This document shows positions 14,607-23,789 of a stretch of DNA of 26,823 nucleotides, in pieces; within the stretch, counting starts at the first letter, position 1; every line of letters begins with the position of its first letter. The translations under genes and the position numbers were made by a program. Below the pieces are notes generated by a model. That model saw only the letters and a program-made list of their open reading frames with translations. It was not told the DNA's origin and searched no databases. Source of the stretch: Bacteroidales bacterium (GTDB lineage Bacteria; Bacteroidota; Bacteroidia; Bacteroidales; Tenuifilaceae); the NCBI GenBank assembly GCA_008933525.1, contig WBUV01000001.1, positions 1 to 26,823 on the forward strand, read 5' to 3'.

Positions 14607-17516
14607 ATGAAAAGATTTATAAAAAATTTTCTTTTTGGGATTTCACTCCTATTAATCCCTACATTACTGCTTGCGCAGGAGTATAAGTATGAATCTGTTC
14701 CTGGCGATCCATTAAATGCTCGCATTTATACATTAAGCAATGGACTTAAGGTGTATATGTCGGTTGTTAAAGATGAACCACGTATTCAAACATTCATTCC
14801 TGTTAGAGTGGGAAGTAAAAACGATCCAAAAGAAACAACAGGTCTTGCTCACTACTTTGAGCATATGATGTTTAAAGGTACTCCCGAGTTTGGTACAATG
14901 GATTGGGAGAAGGAAAAGGTTCTAATTGAAAAAATAGAATCTCTATTTGAGGTATATAGAGTTGAGACCGATCCTGAAAAAAGATCAGCAATTTATCATG
15001 TAATTGACAGCATTTCGTTCGAGGCTTCAAAATTAGCCATTCCAAATGAATACGATAAGTTGATGGCTACTATTGGCTCTACTGGAACAAATGCTGGAAC
15101 ATCTAACGATTACACAGTTTACATTGAGAATATTCCAAACAATCAACTTGAGAATTGGGCGTTAATTCAATCGAAACGTTTTAGCCAAAACGTTCTTCGT
15201 CTGTTCCACACTGAGTTAGAGACTGTTTACGAGGAGAAAAACATGTCGCTTACCAACGATGGTCGTAAGGCTAGTGAGTTAATGATGAAAGGATTATATC
15301 CAAATCACCCTTACGGACAGCAAACTACACTTGGCGAGGCAGAGCATTTAAAGAACCCTTCGATGAAAAACATCCGTGAGTTTTTTGCCCAGTACTATGT
15401 TCCAAACAACTTTGCCGTTGTTTTGGCTGGCGATTTCAACCCCGATGAGGCAATTAAAATCGTTGACAAATATTTTGGTGTTTTAAAACCTGTTGAATTA
15501 CCTGAGTTTAAATTTAAACCAGAAGAACCTATAACAACCCCTGTGGTATTAGAAACTACTGGTCTTGAGGCTGAGAACGTAAGTATTGGTTTCCGATTCA
15601 ACGGTGCGAATTCAGCTGATAAGGATATGCTAGACCTTGTTTCCTCAATTTTATTCAACCGTAAAGCTGGTTTAGTTGATTTAAATATCAACAAAAAACA
15701 GTTAACTCTTGGTTGTGCAGCTTTTGGTAGATCAATGGTTGATTATTCAATGCTTCAACTTTCTGGAAGAAACAAGAAGGGTCAAAGCCTTGATGAGGTT
15801 AAAGACCTACTATTACAACAAGTTGAACTTTTGAAAAAAGGTGATTTTCCCGATTGGATGCTTGAAGCAGCAATCAACAACCAAAAGTTAAGCATGATGA
15901 ATATGCTTGAGAGTGGTCGTGGCCGTGCAAGTATGATGTACATGGCATATCTTAATAGAATTAATTGGGCTGATGCTGTATCATCAATTTCTAGGTTAGA
16001 AAAAATCACCAAGGATCAAATTGTGAAATTTGCCAACGAGAAATTAGGAAACAACTACGTTGTGGTATACAAGCGTCAGGGAAAACCCGAAGATGTGGCT
16101 AAGGTTGCTAAGCCTGCAATTACTCCAGTTCACATCAATCGCGATGTTGAGTCCGGTTTCCTAAAAAAAATCAAGAACACAACTGTTAAGCCTATTGAGC
16201 CAGTTTTTGTAGATTATAAGAAGGATATTACAAAATTCAACCTGAACAAGGAGGTTGAGGTTCTTTACAATAAGAACAACACCAATGGAACATTCCGTAT
16301 GGTTTACCATTTCCCATTTGGTCGTTTAAGCGATCCTGCTCTTGCTCATGCTGCTGATTATATTCAGCTTTTGGGAACATCAAAGTTAACTGCCGATCAG
16401 GTGAGCCAGGAGTTCTATAAATTAGCATGCACTTTTAATGTGTCGGTTTCCGACGAGGAAATCCAAATTAACCTTTACGGTTTAAGTGAGAATGCTGAAA
16501 AAGCAATGTCTTTGATGGAATCGTTACTTAACGATAGCAAACCCGATGCTGAAGCATTAAAATCGTACGTTGCAAATCAACTAAAGGCTCGTAACGATTC
16601 AAAGAAGAACCAATCAACTGTATTTAGGGCTTTAGTTAGCTATGCAACTTACGGTGCTGAAAATCCATTTAACTATATTTTATCGGAGGAGCAATTAAAA
16701 GCATTAACTCCAGAGGTGTTAACTCAAAAGGTAAAAGCCTTAAGCACTTATCCTCATACAGTTCTTTACTATGGCACTGCAAATCAATCCGATTTGAAGA
16801 AAATGCTTACTACCTATCATAAATTACCTAAGAAGTTTAACGCTACTCCTTTAAATAAAAAGTTTGTTGAATTAGATACTCCTAAGGATAGGGTTGTTTT
16901 TGGACATTACGAAGCTAAACAATCGTACCTTCAAACTATCTCCAAGAGTGTTCCTTATTCGTTTGAGCTTTATCCAATTGTTAGCGTTTATAACGATTAT
17001 TTTGGTGGTGGCATGAATGCCATTGTGTTCCAAGAATTACGTGAGAAGAGAGGCTTGGCATATACCGCACGTGCTCGTTTCAACACACCATCTAAACCCG
17101 ATAGAGTATTTGTTAATACAAGTTACATTGCAACACAAAACGATAAGATTGTTGATGCTTTCAATGCGTTCAACGAGTTATTTAACGATATGCCTGAGGT
17201 TGAGTTAGGCTTTAATTTATCGAAAGAATCTGCAATTTCAGATATTCGCACTAACAGAACTGAGAAGATGGATTTACTCTGGAGTTATGTAAATGCGAAG
17301 GAAATGGGTTGGAATACTGATATACGCAAGGTGATGTTTGAGAAAATACCAACATTTACATTAAGTGATGTTAAGAAATTCCAGGAACAATACGTTAAAG
17401 GTAAACCAAAAACCTATGTAATTCTAGGTAAAGAAGCCGATATGGACTTTGGTAAGCTGGAGCAACTTTATGGCCCTGTTACCAAGTTAACCCTCGAAGA
17501 AATTTTCGGTTACTAA
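14607..17516 (+). CDS. Secreted M16-family zinc metallopeptidase
   Basis: A 969-residue exported peptidase of the pitrilysin/PqqL type. The signal peptide covers about 1-23 (hydrophobic 8-22, ending LLAQ). The first active M16 unit carries the inverted zinc motif HYFEH (82-86) inside GLAHYFEHMMFKGTPEFG; acidic residues at 203-210 (ELETVYEE) supply the further zinc ligand. A second, non-catalytic M16 half follows (about 550-969), with the conserved GMNAIVFQELREKRGLAYTARARF segment that closes the substrate chamber. An insertion of about 40 residues lies between HxxEH and the acidic ligand, as in two-domain M16 proteins. It degrades peptides in the periplasm or at the surface; a precise substrate is not visible. 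Codon use looks more biased (many CGT arginine codons) than in neighbours, suggesting high expression. A terminator follows directly. Confidence 0.94.
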   Translation: MKRFIKNFLFGISLLLIPTLLLAQEYKYESVPGDPLNARIYTLSNGLKVYMSVVKDEPRIQTFIPVRVGSKNDPKETTGLAHYFEHMMFKGTPEFGTMDWEKEKVLIEKIESLFEVYRVETDPEKRSAIYHVIDSISFEASKLAIPNEYDKLMATIGSTGTNAGTSNDYTVYIENIPNNQLENWALIQSKRFSQNVLRLFHTELETVYEEKNMSLTNDGRKASELMMKGLYPNHPYGQQTTLGEAEHLKNPSMKNIREFFAQYYVPNNFAVVLAGDFNPDEAIKIVDKYFGVLKPVELPEFKFKPEEPITTPVVLETTGLEAENVSIGFRFNGANSADKDMLDLVSSILFNRKAGLVDLNINKKQLTLGCAAFGRSMVDYSMLQLSGRNKKGQSLDEVKDLLLQQVELLKKGDFPDWMLEAAINNQKLSMMNMLESGRGRASMMYMAYLNRINWADAVSSISRLEKITKDQIVKFANEKLGNNYVVVYKRQGKPEDVAKVAKPAITPVHINRDVESGFLKKIKNTTVKPIEPVFVDYKKDITKFNLNKEVEVLYNKNNTNGTFRMVYHFPFGRLSDPALAHAADYIQLLGTSKLTADQVSQEFYKLACTFNVSVSDEEIQINLYGLSENAEKAMSLMESLLNDSKPDAEALKSYVANQLKARNDSKKNQSTVFRALVSYATYGAENPFNYILSEEQLKALTPEVLTQKVKALSTYPHTVLYYGTANQSDLKKMLTTYHKLPKKFNATPLNKKFVELDTPKDRVVFGHYEAKQSYLQTISKSVPYSFELYPIVSVYNDYFGGGMNAIVFQELREKRGLAYTARARFNTPSKPDRVFVNTSYIATQNDKIVDAFNAFNELFNDMPEVELGFNLSKESAISDIRTNRTEKMDLLWSYVNAKEMGWNTDIRKVMFEKIPTFTLSDVKKFQEQYVKGKPKTYVILGKEADMDFGKLEQLYGPVTKLTLEEIFGY

Positions 17517-17522
17517 AAAATC

Positions 17523-17552
17523 AGAGGCCAGCCAGTAAGGTTGGCCTCTTTT
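17523..17552 (+). terminator. Intrinsic terminator after the M16 peptidase gene
   Basis: AGAGGCCAGCC (17523-17533) pairs with GGTTGGCCTCT (17539-17549) through 11 pairs with one wobble and a 5-nt loop, running into TTTTGCTTTT. Confidence 0.9.
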
Positions 17553-17592
17553 GCTTTTATTGTTTTAATTCGTCCAACTTATTTTCTCTTTT

Positions 17593-17650
17593 ACCCAATA
17601 ACTTCTTATCTTATTAACCAAATAACCTATTAACTCAATAACTCAATCAA
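17593..17650. repeat. Degenerate AATAAC/TTAACTC word repeat
   Basis: This stretch before the gamma-glutamyltransferase gene is built of near-repeats such as CCCAATAACTT, TTAACCAAATAACC and TTAACTCAATAACTC. It is low in complexity and almost free of G. The copies are imperfect, unlike the GTAGAAT array. It shows no coding potential. Confidence 0.5.
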
Positions 17651-17659
17651 ACTATTCCC

Positions 17660-19345
17660 ATGAAACGAATAACAACACTATTAATTCTAACTTTAAGCAT
17701 TATGGCATCCGGGCAAGATAGAATGACTGGGCTTAACTTTGTAACTCGTTCCGAGGTTATTGCCCAGCACGGTATGGCTTGCACAAGCCAGCCTTTGGCT
17801 ACGCAAGTAGCCATTGATATATTGAAAAAAGGTGGTTCTGCAGTCGATGCTGCTATTGCGGCAAATGCAATGCTTGGGTTAGTTGAGCCAACTGGCAATG
17901 GCATTGGTGGCGACTTATTTGCAATTGTGTGGGATGCAAAAACTCAGAAACTTTACGGATTAAACGCAAGCGGACGTTCTCCTAAATCGCTTACGTTAAA
18001 ATATTTCAAGGATAAGGGTATTAAACATATTCCTGCACTTGGACCTCTGCCTGTTTCTGTTCCTGGTTGTGTTGATGGATGGTTTGAACTTCACGGTAAA
18101 TTTGGAAAACTTAAAATGCAGGAGAACCTGCAACCCGCAATTAACTATGCTAAGGAAGGTTTTCCTGTTTCAGAGCTGATTGCGTACTACTGGAAGCGTA
18201 ATGCTCAAAGATTAAAGGAATTTGAGGGTTTTGCCGAGATATATATGCCCAACGGTAAGGCTCCCGCCAAGGGCGAGATTTTCAAAAACCAATATTTAGC
18301 GAAAACACTTGAGTTGATTGCTAAAAATGGAAGAGATGAGTTTTACAAAGGTAGCATTGCCAAAGCAATTGATGCCTATATGAAGCGAAATGGTGGATTT
18401 CTATCCTACGATGATTTGGCTGCGCATAAATCGGAATGGATTGAGCCTGTTTCCTCATCGTACCGCGGATACGATATTTGGGAATTACCTCCGAATGGAC
18501 AAGGAATTGCTACGCTACAAATACTTAATATCCTTGAGCAGTACGATATAAAATCGATGGGATTTGGTAGTGCGGAGTATATGCACCTTTTCATTGAAGC
18601 AAAGAAACTGGCATTTGAGGATAGAGCACGTTACTACGCCGACCCCGATTTTGTTAAGGTTCCGTACAAACAGTTAATCTCCAAGGAATACGCAAAGGAG
18701 CGAGCCAAGTTGATAAACCTTAATAGGTCGGCACGCAGTTACGATGCAGGAGTTTTACAAACCGGGAACACAATTTACCTTACAGTGGCAGACTCCGAGG
18801 GTAACATGGTTTCGCTTATTCAGAGTAATTACCGAGGAATGGGTTCCGGGATGACTCCAAATGGCTTAGGTTTTATTCTACAGGACAGAGGCGAGATGTT
18901 TTCGTTGACCGAAGGTCACCCCAACGTTTATGAGCCGAGAAAACGTCCATTTCACACTATCATACCTGGATTTATAACTAAGGATGGAAAACCCTACATT
19001 AGTTTTGGTGTTATGGGCGGAGGAATGCAACCTCAAGGGCACGCTCAAATTGTTGTGAACTTGATTGATTTTGGAATGAATCTTCAGGAAGCAGGCGATG
19101 CTCCACGAATTCAACACGAGGGTAGTTCTGAGCCAACCGATGAACGAATGACCGATGGTGGAAACGTTTACCTTGAATCGGGTTTTGATTATCAGCAGAT
19201 AAGAAAACTCTTGGAGAAAGGGCATAAGGTATCGTACAGTTTGGATGGCTATGGCGGTTATCAGGCAATTATGTTCGATGCAAAGAATGGCGTGTACATT
19301 GGAGCATCGGAATCAAGAAAGGATGGGCAGGCTGCAGGATACTAA
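17660..19345 (+). CDS. ggt: Secreted gamma-glutamyltransferase (Ntn hydrolase)
   Basis: A 561-residue exported precursor. The signal peptide is about 1-18 (ITTLLILTLSIMASGQ). GMACTSQPLATQVAIDILKKGGSAVDAAIAANAMLGLVEP (38-77) and GIGGDLFAIV are typical of the large subunit. Self-cleavage is expected just before Thr371 in GNTIYLTVADSEGNMVS (369-385), giving a small subunit of about 190 residues that starts with the nucleophilic threonine. The GMGSGMTPNGLG and GVMGGGMQPQGHAQ segments are also conserved. It should hydrolyse or transpeptidate gamma-glutamyl compounds such as glutathione in the periplasm. The YLTVAD form around the nucleophile is closer to YwrD-like members than to E. coli Ggt (TTHYSVVD), so true glutathione activity is likely but not certain. 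It has its own terminator and appears to be a single-gene unit. Confidence 0.93.
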   Translation: MKRITTLLILTLSIMASGQDRMTGLNFVTRSEVIAQHGMACTSQPLATQVAIDILKKGGSAVDAAIAANAMLGLVEPTGNGIGGDLFAIVWDAKTQKLYGLNASGRSPKSLTLKYFKDKGIKHIPALGPLPVSVPGCVDGWFELHGKFGKLKMQENLQPAINYAKEGFPVSELIAYYWKRNAQRLKEFEGFAEIYMPNGKAPAKGEIFKNQYLAKTLELIAKNGRDEFYKGSIAKAIDAYMKRNGGFLSYDDLAAHKSEWIEPVSSSYRGYDIWELPPNGQGIATLQILNILEQYDIKSMGFGSAEYMHLFIEAKKLAFEDRARYYADPDFVKVPYKQLISKEYAKERAKLINLNRSARSYDAGVLQTGNTIYLTVADSEGNMVSLIQSNYRGMGSGMTPNGLGFILQDRGEMFSLTEGHPNVYEPRKRPFHTIIPGFITKDGKPYISFGVMGGGMQPQGHAQIVVNLIDFGMNLQEAGDAPRIQHEGSSEPTDERMTDGGNVYLESGFDYQQIRKLLEKGHKVSYSLDGYGGYQAIMFDAKNGVYIGASESRKDGQAAGY

Positions 19346-19367
19346 GTTTTTATGTTTACTTTGAATT

Positions 19368-19396
19368 AGGGTTGACATTTAAAAGTCAACCCTTTT
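19368..19396 (+). terminator. Intrinsic terminator after the gamma-glutamyltransferase gene
   Basis: AGGGTTGAC (19368-19376) and GTCAACCCT (19385-19393) form a perfect 9-bp stem with an 8-nt loop, followed by TTT. Confidence 0.85.
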
Positions 19397-19434
19397 CATT
19401 TCATCCCCAATTTTTACCGTTTCGTCTTTAACTT

Positions 19435-19466
19435 TTTGGAGTAAAATTTGCTATGCATCAAATTTG
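19435..19466 (+). promoter_or_regulatory. Candidate promoter of the TonB receptor / LytTR unit
   Basis: TTTG at 19435-19438 and CAAATTTG at 19459-19466 are separated by exactly 20 bp and match the Bacteroidota pattern at 4 of 4 and 7 of 8 positions. Transcription would begin near 19473. That is after the alternative TTG start at 19464 but before the ATG at 19494, which favours the ATG. Confidence 0.5.
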
Positions 19467-19493
19467 CATCGTAATGTTAATATTGAATCTAAA

Positions 19494-21881
19494 ATGAAAA
19501 AGTTAGTTTTTGTTGCTTTTGTGATACTAGGGTTGGAGGCATTCTCAACCAATGTTTTAACGCAAACAGTTAGAGGTGTTGTTACTGATAAGAACACCAA
19601 AATGACATTGCCTGGTGCAAATGTTGTTTTATTGCATTCAGACCCTTTAAGAGGCGCGATGACCGATGAACAGGGACGCTTCAAGTTTGAATCAGTAGAG
19701 ATTGGACGTATCAGTCTGAAGGTTTCTTTTTTGGGATATAATGATGTTGTTCTTTCCAATCTTAACCTTCAGGTAGGAAAGGAACTAGTATTGAATATTG
19801 AATTGGAAGAAATGGCTGTTAATGTTGATGCAGTTGTTGTTACTGCAAGAGCCGATAAATCAACTCCAATGAATAAGTTGTCCACTGTTAGTGCGAGAAC
19901 CTTTACTGTGGAGGAAACAGAACGTTATGCTGGCAGCAGAAATGATGTGGCCAGAATGGCATCAAACTTTGCTGGTGTAATGGGCGTTGATGATGCTCGA
20001 AATGATATTATTATTCGAGGAAATAGCCCAATGGGCTTGCTTTGGCGATTAGATGGTGTTGATATTCCTAACCCAAACCATTGGGGAGCGATTGGTACGA
20101 CTGGTGGCCCTGTAAACATGCTGAACAATACTTTACTGGAGAATTCCGATTTTATGACCAGCGCATTTGCGCCTGAGTATGGCAATGCAATATCTGGTGT
20201 TTTTGATCTAAAAATGCGCAGCGGAAATAATGAGAAGTATGAGTTTTTGGGGCAAGTTGGTTTCAATGGTTTTGAGTTTGGTGCCGAAGGCCCAATTTCA
20301 AAAAATAATGGCTCATCATTTTTAATCAATTATAGGTATTCAACTTTGGGTGTATTTGAGAAAATGGGGATGGATATGGGTACTACAGGAATACCATACT
20401 ATCAGGATTTATCGTTTAAACTGAATTTTCCAAAAACTCCAATAGGTTCAATATCAGTATTTGGACTTGGCGGTATAAGCGATATTGAACTTTGGGATAG
20501 CCGCCGTGATACACTTAAAGAGAAAATTGACCTATACGGTGGTGAGGGTTTTGATTTAACTAATGGATCCGACATGGGTGTTATTGGGATTAATAACTCT
20601 ATCATTCTTGATGAAAATACTTATGTTAAAACATCAGTAGCCTTTATGGCTCATCAATTTCAAACTGTTGTAGACTCAATATCTAAGGATTTTTCTATTA
20701 AGTATCCTAATTATAGAAATGATTTTGTTGATAATACTTTATATATAAGTTCCTTTCTAAATAAGCGTTTCAATTCGAAAAATACTGTAAAAGCAGGGTT
20801 TTATCTGAAACGACTGGGATTCAATTATGTCGATAGTATGTATGTGGATTCTTTAAACTACTTTATCGATATTCGTAATGACGAAGGCAACACTTGGCTT
20901 GTTCAACCCTACTTTCAGTGGCAGTATAAACCAACTAACCAAATTACTGTAAATACAGGGATTCACTATATGCATCTGTTTATGAATAATTCGTGGTCGG
21001 TTGAGCCTAGGGTTGGAATGCGTTGGCAGTTTGCTCCAAAGCAAGCCATTAGCGTTGGCTATGGATTGCATAGTCAGGCTGTACCTATTGCAACAGCGTT
21101 ATCGCGAGTGCGTTTATCCAATGGCTCGTATGAGCAACCCAACAAGGATTTGGATTTAATCAAGAGTCACCACTTTGTGGTTGGTTACGATTGGCGCATC
21201 AATCAGTTCTCACGCATCAAAATTGAAACATACTACCAGAGTATATTCGATGCAGCAGTTGATGCTGAGGAATCATCGGCCTACTCAATTCTTAACCAGG
21301 GAGCAAACTTTGGCGTGTTTACGCCCGAATATTTGAAGAGTACGGGCACCGGGTATAATTACGGTGTAGAGTTGACGCTGGAACGATTCTTGAATAAAGG
21401 CTATTATTTTCTAATCACAGCATCGCTGTTCGATTCTAAGTATAAAGGTAGCGATGATTTAACTCATAACACAGCATTTAGCAGCAACTACGTGGTGAAT
21501 GGTTTGTTTGGAAAAGAGTTTGTGTTTGGTAATGCCAAGTCGCTCAAATCAATCGGTTTCGACATTAAAACTGTTTACAGTGGAGGAAAGCGGGCTACTC
21601 CATGGTATGCTGTTTATAATCCAACCACCCAAAAATACGAGAAAGAGTACTACGATAACCAAGCATTCGATTTGAGGCTCCGCGATTATTTTAAAACTGA
21701 TTTTAGTATTCGTTTCAAGTTGAATAAATTTGGATTTACTCAGGAGTGGGCGTTAGAAATTACCAATTTGCTCGATAATAAGAACATTTACAGCGAAAAA
21801 TTTAATACTAAAACAGGCGATGGTTCTTTCACAAATCAACTCGGAAGAATGATAATTCCGCAGTATCGAATTACTTTTTAG
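19494..21881 (+). CDS. TonB-dependent outer-membrane receptor with carboxypeptidase-like N-domain
   Basis: A 795-residue receptor. I chose the ATG at 19494 over an in-frame TTG at 19464 because it gives a clean signal peptide (MKKLVFVAFVILGLEAF..., cleavage near LTQ) and lies downstream of the candidate promoter. A carboxypeptidase-regulatory-like beta-sandwich domain follows (about 24-105, VRGVVTDKNTKMTLPGANV). Next come a TonB-box-like VDAVVVTA and the plug domain (about 115-235, IIIRGNSPMGLLWRLDGVDI). The beta-barrel runs to the terminal aromatic residue (YRITF). It imports a substrate across the outer membrane using TonB energy; the substrate is unknown. No SusD partner is present. A sensor kinase and a LytTR regulator follow 27 bp later on the same strand, suggesting one operon and a link between transport and signalling. 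Confidence 0.92.
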   Translation: MKKLVFVAFVILGLEAFSTNVLTQTVRGVVTDKNTKMTLPGANVVLLHSDPLRGAMTDEQGRFKFESVEIGRISLKVSFLGYNDVVLSNLNLQVGKELVLNIELEEMAVNVDAVVVTARADKSTPMNKLSTVSARTFTVEETERYAGSRNDVARMASNFAGVMGVDDARNDIIIRGNSPMGLLWRLDGVDIPNPNHWGAIGTTGGPVNMLNNTLLENSDFMTSAFAPEYGNAISGVFDLKMRSGNNEKYEFLGQVGFNGFEFGAEGPISKNNGSSFLINYRYSTLGVFEKMGMDMGTTGIPYYQDLSFKLNFPKTPIGSISVFGLGGISDIELWDSRRDTLKEKIDLYGGEGFDLTNGSDMGVIGINNSIILDENTYVKTSVAFMAHQFQTVVDSISKDFSIKYPNYRNDFVDNTLYISSFLNKRFNSKNTVKAGFYLKRLGFNYVDSMYVDSLNYFIDIRNDEGNTWLVQPYFQWQYKPTNQITVNTGIHYMHLFMNNSWSVEPRVGMRWQFAPKQAISVGYGLHSQAVPIATALSRVRLSNGSYEQPNKDLDLIKSHHFVVGYDWRINQFSRIKIETYYQSIFDAAVDAEESSAYSILNQGANFGVFTPEYLKSTGTGYNYGVELTLERFLNKGYYFLITASLFDSKYKGSDDLTHNTAFSSNYVVNGLFGKEFVFGNAKSLKSIGFDIKTVYSGGKRATPWYAVYNPTTQKYEKEYYDNQAFDLRLRDYFKTDFSIRFKLNKFGFTQEWALEITNLLDNKNIYSEKFNTKTGDGSFTNQLGRMIIPQYRITF

Positions 21882-21908
21882 TAAATTTGAAGTCTAACTT
21901 TTACAAAA

Positions 21909-22937
21909 ATGTCGGTAAATAAACCTTTTGTAAAAAAATACGAGAATAAAGTAATTGCAATAATTGGCGTTATTGCAATTACTTTTGGCGCACCTTTTAT
22001 TTTTCAAGAGTATAGCTGTGTTTTCTCCCGACAAACAATTTTTGGAATACTTGGTTCGTTAAGTACTACATTGATTATGTGGTTCGGAGTTAAAAGCATT
22101 GTTATTTTTCTCTGGCGAAAATTTCCTTGGGAAACGAACCCTGTAAAGCATCTGATTTTAGAAGTACTTTCAATTCTGTTTTACACAGCATTGGTGGGCT
22201 CAATATTTTTTATTGTGAACGAAATTTATCCCATTGAGTCGTTCGAGGAGGATATGAGGCTTTCAATTTTTTTTACATTGATGATTACCTTTTTTATCAC
22301 ATCAATTTACGAGGGTTACTTCTTTTTTATGAATTGGAAGGAATCTCGAATTTTAAGTGAAAAATTGGCCAAAGAAAACATTCAAAGTCAGTACGAGACG
22401 CTAAAAAGCCAAATAAATCCTCATTTCCTGTTCAATAATTTAAATACTCTTTCTGCTCTTATCGAGGAGAACCCGAAATTGGCGGTTGATTACGTTCAAA
22501 AAACTGCCGATTACTACCGCAGTATTCTTAATCTAAAGGACAAGGAGGTGATAACGTTGGGCGAGGAGTTGGACTTAATAAATACCTTCTTTAATTTACA
22601 GCACAACAGGTATGGCGATAATTTAAAGTTAATTGTAGATATCGACTCTAGTTTTTATTCAACCTACGTGGCTCCACTTTCGCTTCAAATGCTACTTGAG
22701 AATGCCATCAAGCACAATATTATATCGAAGGATAAGCCTTTAACGGTAAAAGTATCAGTTTCCGATGGTTGTATTATTGTAACCAACAATCTGCAACGTA
22801 GGGATATGGAGCAGTTATCGAATGGATTTGGCTTGAAGAATATTACCGATAGGTACTCATATCTTTCGTCGCGAAAAGTTGAAATTTCCGAAAATGATTC
22901 ATACTTTACAGTCTCAATTCCAATTTTAACGATGTAG
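21909..22937 (+). CDS. LytS-type sensor histidine kinase (His_kinase family)
   Basis: A 342-residue inner-membrane kinase. Four membrane helices occupy about 16-33, 43-68, 81-104 and 118-141, with almost no extracytoplasmic loop domain. The cytoplasmic part begins with a short coiled segment. The phosphoacceptor block QINPHFLFNNLNTLSALIEENP (168-189) follows, with His172 the expected phosphorylation site. The ATP-binding region includes LQMLLENAIKHN (N box) and NGFGLKNITDRY (G box). This is the architecture of LytS/YehU-type kinases that act on LytTR response regulators, and such a regulator starts 1 bp after its stop codon. The lack of a sensory domain means the signal is perceived within the membrane or through a partner, conceivably the upstream receptor; the latter is inference. 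Confidence 0.93.
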   Translation: MSVNKPFVKKYENKVIAIIGVIAITFGAPFIFQEYSCVFSRQTIFGILGSLSTTLIMWFGVKSIVIFLWRKFPWETNPVKHLILEVLSILFYTALVGSIFFIVNEIYPIESFEEDMRLSIFFTLMITFFITSIYEGYFFFMNWKESRILSEKLAKENIQSQYETLKSQINPHFLFNNLNTLSALIEENPKLAVDYVQKTADYYRSILNLKDKEVITLGEELDLINTFFNLQHNRYGDNLKLIVDIDSSFYSTYVAPLSLQMLLENAIKHNIISKDKPLTVKVSVSDGCIIVTNNLQRRDMEQLSNGFGLKNITDRYSYLSSRKVEISENDSYFTVSIPILTM

Positions 22938-22938
22938 C

Positions 22939-23694
22939 ATGAGGGTACTTATTGTTGAGGATGAAATTGCGGCTGCACGTAGGCTTTCCAAAATGCTTTT
23001 GGAACTTGAACCCAGCGCTCAAATTCTTGGCATAACGGATAGTATTTCTTCTACTGTTGAGTGGTTGCAATCAAATCCCGAACCCGATCTTATTCTGCTC
23101 GATATTCATCTTGCCGACGGTGTGAGCTTCAAAATTTTCAATCAGGTAAAGGTGAAATGCCCAATAATATTTACCACCGCATTTGACCAGTACGCCATTC
23201 AAGCGTTTAAGTTGAATAGTGTCGATTATCTTTTAAAACCAATAAATCAGGAAGATTTAAAGTTTAGTTTTAATAAGTTCAAGGAAAAGCAAAGTCCAAG
23301 CAATAACTTCGATTTTGATAAAATACTTGCAGAGATACGCAAACCTCATCAGGAGTATCAGCAGCGTTTTGTGGTTCAGTTTGCCGATAAATTAAAGGCC
23401 ATTGAAATTGATTCTGTTGCTTACTTTATAGCAATGGAGAAATCGGTCTTCCTTGTGAGTGCCGATAATCATCGGTATGCTGTTGATTATACAATGGAGA
23501 AGCTTGAAACGGTACTGAATCCAAAGAGTTTTTTCAGGGTTAACCGTAAGTTTATTGTAAGTTTCAAAGCAATAAAGAATATGTACTTTTACTCAAAATC
23601 GAGAGTTAAGTTGGAGCTAAATCCTCCGGTCGATTCTGAAGTTATTGTTAGCACAGAGCGTTCATCGGACTTTAAGGAGTGGTTAAATCAGTAG
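22939..23694 (+). CDS. LytTR-family response regulator
   Basis: A 251-residue DNA-binding regulator. The receiver domain (1-115) has the acidic pair Glu7/Asp8 in VEDE, phosphoacceptor Asp55 in LILLDIHL, the TTA switch (79-81) and Lys100 in LLKPI. After a linker, a LytTR DNA-binding domain follows (about 143-250), with FFRVNRKFIVS typical of the family. It is expected to be phosphorylated by the kinase encoded immediately upstream (stop and start separated by a single base) and to bind direct repeats in target promoters. An obvious candidate target is the promoter region before 19494, but I did not recognise a clear LytTR site there. Confidence 0.95.
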   Translation: MRVLIVEDEIAAARRLSKMLLELEPSAQILGITDSISSTVEWLQSNPEPDLILLDIHLADGVSFKIFNQVKVKCPIIFTTAFDQYAIQAFKLNSVDYLLKPINQEDLKFSFNKFKEKQSPSNNFDFDKILAEIRKPHQEYQQRFVVQFADKLKAIEIDSVAYFIAMEKSVFLVSADNHRYAVDYTMEKLETVLNPKSFFRVNRKFIVSFKAIKNMYFYSKSRVKLELNPPVDSEVIVSTERSSDFKEWLNQ

Positions 23695-23709
23695 ATATGT
23701 TGTTGATAT

Positions 23710-23728
23710 TTAGTAATTTTTACTAAAA
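23710..23728. other. AT-rich hairpin, TTTAGTAA / TTACTAAA
   Basis: A perfect 8-bp inverted repeat with a TTT loop lies 16 bp after the LytTR gene. It is AT-rich and lacks a T-run on the plus strand, so it is either a weak terminator or a binding site ahead of the next gene. Confidence 0.4.
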
Positions 23729-23789
23729 TAAGACCTTAGTGAAACATAATTCATTTAATTTCTTTCTTATAACTTTATAACTTAAAAAC

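Noticed and set aside
19464..19493. A TTG start extending the TonB receptor by ten residues
   Set aside because: It places polar residues before the signal peptide and lies upstream of the predicted transcription start; the ATG at 19494 is better.
21909..23694. The kinase/regulator pair as an autolysin (lytSR) or natural-product system
   Set aside because: The domain types match LytS/LytTR, but there are no lrgAB, autolysin or biosynthetic genes nearby, so only the family name is used.
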